From NCBI RefSeq assembly GCF_000717875.1, contig NZ_JOCT01000013.1, positions 186,001 to 250,000 of the forward strand: a stretch of DNA of 64,000 bases, given 5' to 3'. A model generated the notes under the pieces. It had not been told where the DNA came from. It was given only the letters and a program-made list of their open reading frames with translations, and ran no database searches. Positions 61,680 to 64,000 of this stretch are shown here, piece by piece. The position numbers and the translations under genes were made by a program. The first letter of the stretch is position 1; every line of letters starts with the position of its first letter. This DNA comes from Streptomyces sp. NRRL S-455 (GTDB lineage Bacteria; Actinomycetota; Actinomycetes; Streptomycetales; Streptomycetaceae).

Positions 61680-61871
61680 ATGACGTACGACCGGCTGGTG
61701 TGCGCGAACTGCGCGGCCCCCGTGAGCGAGGGCCGCTGCCCCGTGTGCCGCGCGAACCGTGAGCGGCTGCAGCAGGAGAGCTTCCTCGCGAACCTGAGCC
61801 CGCTGGCGTTGATCGCCCTGCTGACGGTGCTGGTCGCGGCCGTCGCACTGCTGGCCCACCAGACGGCGTAA
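61680..61871 (+). CDS. Small zinc-ribbon membrane protein
   Basis: 63 residues from the ATG at 61680, with GAGGAG upstream. The N-terminal ribbon LVCANCAAPVSEGRCPVCRANRERL has two CxxC pairs (C-x2-C-x8-C-x2-C) that probably bind one zinc. A linker then leads to one membrane helix (LSPLALIALLTVLVAAVALLAHQ). No longer family is recognised. The position beside ftsE and the strong terminator after it support a genuine gene. The ribbon should face the cytoplasm (N-in). Confidence 0.82.
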   Translation: MTYDRLVCANCAAPVSEGRCPVCRANRERLQQESFLANLSPLALIALLTVLVAAVALLAHQTA

Positions 61872-61891
61872 CAAGCAGCCCCCCGACACGG

Positions 61892-61926
61892 CCGAGGGCC
61901 CGGAGCGTGACGCTCCGGGCCCTCGG
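61892..61926. terminator. Strong bidirectional terminator
   Basis: CCGAGGGCCCGGAGCG (61892-61907) pairs perfectly with CGCTCCGGGCCCTCGG (61911-61926), a 16-bp stem with loop TGA, between the convergent zinc-ribbon and LAETG genes. Confidence 0.93.
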
Positions 61927-61966
61927 TGTTGCGCTGTGCACACGGTCCGTACGGACGCGGCTACCG

Positions 61967-62623
61967 TCAGGCGGCAGCTCCGCCACGGCCGCCCACGAGG
62001 CGCGGCAGGACGCGGAAGCCGACACCGCCGGCGATCATCGTGGCGGCGCCGATCACCAGGAAGGTGGTCTCCGTGGCACCGGTCTCGGCGAGCTCATCGC
62101 CACCGCCCGCGCTCTGGGCCTGCGGGGCCGGGGTGACGTCCGAGCCGGTGTCGGTGAGGGAGGAGGAGCCCTCCTGCTGCGGGGCGGTCCCGCCGTCGGG
62201 GTCGGTGACGTTTCCGCCGCCGTTGCCGCCACCGTTGGCATTGCCACCACCGTTGGCGTTGCCGCCACCGTTGCCGCCACCGTTGCCGCCACCGTTGCCG
62301 TTGCCCGGGTCGGTCGGCTGGACCGTCGGGTCCTCGGTCGGCTCGGTCGGCTCGTCCGTGGGTTCGGTCGGCTCGTCGGTGGGCTCCTCGGTCGACGGCG
62401 GGTCCGTCGGGAGGTCCGTCGGCGGGTCGGTCGGGATGTCGGTCGGCACCGGCGGGGTGGTCGGCGGCGTCGGGACCGGCGACTCCTTGGCGCACAGGAT
62501 GCCGAGCAGGCAGTCCTCGGCCTCGGTGGCGGATGCGGCACCCGCGGCGGTCAGCGAGGCGCCTGCGGCGATCACGGCACCGGCCGCTATCCGCGCGACA
62601 CGGATCCGCGTCTTCTTCGTCAT
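61967..62623 (-). CDS. LAETG-anchored cell-surface protein, sortase substrate
   Basis: 218 residues. A Sec signal peptide (IAAGAVIAAGASLTAAGAASA) is followed by a short Cys-containing segment (EDCLLGILCAKES). About 100 residues of Pro/Thr/Glu repeat follow (TDEPTEPTDEPTEPT) and then Asn/Gly repeat (NGGGNGGGN, NANGGGN). The C-terminus is a full sorting signal: LAETGATE, a hydrophobic helix (FLVIGAATMIAGGVGF) and positive residues (RLVGGRGG). LAxTG is the Streptomyces class E sortase motif. The two Cys near the mature N-terminus could form a small functional head on a flexible stalk. No sortase is in the window. Confidence 0.9.
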   Translation of the reverse strand: MTKKTRIRVARIAAGAVIAAGASLTAAGAASATEAEDCLLGILCAKESPVPTPPTTPPVPTDIPTDPPTDLPTDPPSTEEPTDEPTEPTDEPTEPTEDPTVQPTDPGNGNGGGNGGGNGGGNANGGGNANGGGNGGGNVTDPDGGTAPQQEGSSSLTDTGSDVTPAPQAQSAGGGDELAETGATETTFLVIGAATMIAGGVGFRVLPRLVGGRGGAAA

Positions 62624-62868
62624 GTGGTTGCTACCCCCAGTAGCTCATCGTCATTAGGCATCGCTCGGGGCTGTGCTCTACGGGGACAGCTGTGGTGAAA
62701 AGCCCCCCGGTTCACATGCGCCCCAGAGACACGCATGCCGCGCTTTACCCTTCCCATTTTTCAAAGGCACGTCAAGGGCGTTTGCGGGCGCCATGTCCAA
62801 CTACGGGGCCAATGCCGGGAGTCTGAGTCTGTGAGTGTGATGTAAAACCCAGACATGCGGGCGCGAAA

Positions 62869-62903
62869 AAGGCAACTGCCGCACCGACGTGGGCAGTTGC
62901 CTT
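62869..62903 (-). terminator. Terminator of prfB
   Basis: AAGGCAACTGCC (62869-62880) and GGCAGTTGCCTT (62892-62903) form a 12-bp stem; on the minus strand it is followed by TTTCGC. It lies 10 nt beyond the prfB stop. Confidence 0.92.
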
Positions 62904-62912
62904 ATCGACAAA

Positions 62913-64000
62913 TTACTTCTCCTGCTGCTTGCGCCAGCGAATTCCGGCCTCGAGGAACCCGTCGATCTCGCCGTTGAACACGGCCTCCGGGTTGCCGACC
63001 TCGAACTCGGTGCGCAGGTCCTTGACCATCTGGTACGGGTGCAGCACGTAGGAACGCATCTGGTTGCCCCAGGAGTTGCCGCCGTCGCCCTTGAGGGCGT
63101 CCATCTTGGCCTGCTCCTCCTGGCGGCGCCGCTCCAGCAGCTTGGCCTGGAGGACGTTCATGGCGGTGGCCTTGTTCTGGATCTGCGACCGCTCGTTCTG
63201 GCAGGAGACGACGATGCCGGTGGGGATGTGGGTGATGCGCACCGCGGAGTCGGTGGTGTTCACGCCCTGGCCGCCGGGGCCCGAGGACCGGTAGACGTCG
63301 ATCCGCAGGTCGCTCTCGTCGATGTCGACATGGTCGGACTGCTCGACCACGGGCAGGATCTCCACGCCCGCGAAGGAGGTCTGCCGACGGCCCTGGTTGT
63401 CGAAGGGCGAGATGCGCACGAGGCGGTGGGTGCCCTGCTCGACGGAGAGCGTGCCGTACGCGTAGGGCGCCTGGACGGCGAAAGTGGTCGACTTGATGCC
63501 GGCCTCCTCCGCGTACGACGTCTCGTAGATCTCGGTCTTGTAGCCGCGCTGTTCGGCCCAGCGCAGGTACATGCGCTGGAGCTTCTCGGCGAAGTCGGCG
63601 GCGTCGACGCCGCCCGCCTCGGCGCGGATGTTCACCAGGGCCTCACGGGCGTCGTACTCGCCGGACAGGAGGGTGCGGACCTCCATCTCGTCCAGCGCCT
63701 TGCGCACGGCGGCGAGCTCGGACTCGGCCTCGGCGCGGGTGTCCGGGTCGTCCTCCTCCTCGGCCATCTCGAAGAGGACGGCGAGGTCGTCGATACGACC
63801 GCGCAGGGCCTCGGCCTTGCGCACCTCGGCCTGGAGGTGGGACAGCTTGCTGGTGATCTTCTGCGCCTCGTCGGGGTTGTCCCACAGGGACGGCGCGGCC
63901 GCCTGCTCCTCGAGCACGGCGATGTCTGCCCTCAGCTTCTCGAGGTCCAGAACGGCCTCGATCGACTCCATGGTCGAGGAGAGGGACTTGAGCTCTTCGG
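62913..64000 (-). CDS. prfB: Peptide chain release factor 2 (N-terminus beyond window)
   Basis: At least 361 residues; the frame continues past the right edge with [22 protein letters not shown], so the start is only a few codons outside. The stop-codon recognition tripeptide is SPF in [15 protein letters not shown], the RF2 type (UGA/UAA). The catalytic GGQ is in [35 protein letters not shown] closes the protein. It terminates translation by hydrolysing peptidyl-tRNA. Its place beyond ftsE matches other actinobacteria. Confidence 0.97.
   Translation of the reverse strand, partial: EELKSLSSTMESIEAVLDLEKLRADIAVLEEQAAAPSLWDNPDEAQKITSKLSHLQAEVRKAEALRGRIDDLAVLFEMAEEEDDPDTRAEAESELAAVRKALDEMEVRTLLSGEYDAREALVNIRAEAGGVDAADFAEKLQRMYLRWAEQRGYKTEIYETSYAEEAGIKSTTFAVQAPYAYGTLSVEQGTHRLVRISPFDNQGRRQTSFAGVEILPVVEQSDHVDIDESDLRIDVYRSSGPGGQGVNTTDSAVRITHIPTGIVVSCQNERSQIQNKATAMNVLQAKLLERRRQEEQAKMDALKGDGGNSWGNQMRSYVLHPYQMVKDLRTEFEVGNPEAVFNGEIDGFLEAGIRWRKQQEK

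Overview
The window is chromosomal DNA from a Streptomyces. The evidence is the very high G+C content, frequent GTG starts, ATGA/GTGA gene overlaps, and lineage-specific genes: the SsgA-like protein ssgG, the HemD-like nitrate regulator nnaR, the mat aggregation genes, DUF2637, DUF3039 and CGNR proteins, and an SPF-type prfB next to ftsEX-smpB-ssrA. Gene order resembles what I remember of the S. coelicolor SCO2920-SCO2972 region; this is memory, not a comparison I could run. Most of the window is conserved core, with some accessory stretches.

Layout. 1-5.9 kb: 5' part of a secreted M6 (InhA) protease, a small membrane protein, two RDD membrane proteins, ssgG and an FAD-linked oxidase. 6-8.7 kb: a membrane TPR protein and 4-hydroxyphenylpyruvate dioxygenase. 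8.7-13.9 kb: an Lrp regulator divergent from hpd, a four-gene quaternary-amine ABC importer, and an ArsR-type regulator with a striking 14-bp-phased TTGCAA array. 13.9-19.3 kb: a membrane Lon-like (S16) protease, a 23-bp tandem repeat, an IclR regulator, a DEAD-type helicase and an MFS exporter. 19.45 kb: tRNA-Cys(GCA), followed by a HAD phosphatase.

The most unusual part is 20.6-25.5 kb. An AraC-type regulator precedes what looks like a compact, uncharacterised RiPP system: a 68-aa precursor whose predicted core carries ten cysteines, then MauE-like and TlpA/MauD-like thiol-redox proteins, an ABC exporter without a C39 peptidase domain, and an S26 signal-peptidase-like protease. No lanthipeptide, YcaO, radical-SAM or lasso enzymes are present. 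The logical pathway is export, extracytoplasmic formation of up to five disulfides, and leader removal at AxA motifs.

25.5-33 kb: a solitary SUKH-4 immunity-like gene, a decayed kinase pseudogene, and a three-subunit xanthine dehydrogenase operon whose 2Fe-2S subunit carries a disordered N-terminal extension of about 590 residues. 33-38 kb: a cytoplasmic GH20 N-acetylhexosaminidase with a sugar ABC importer, preceded by a DasR-like site. 38-46.9 kb: DUF3039, YqgE, murA, hupA, NAD-malic enzyme, a predicted structured small RNA with its own promoter-like and terminator elements, helD, and an ECF sigma/anti-sigma pair. 47-51 kb: a CGNR regulator, nnaR and narK. 51-57.2 kb: the matA-matB-acyltransferase polysaccharide locus and two membrane/hypothetical genes. 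57.4-64 kb: ssrA (tmRNA), smpB, a C-terminal processing protease, ftsX, ftsE, a small zinc-ribbon membrane protein, an LAETG sortase substrate and prfB, which runs off the end. Coordinates and motifs were read directly. Family names come from motif recognition without database searches.
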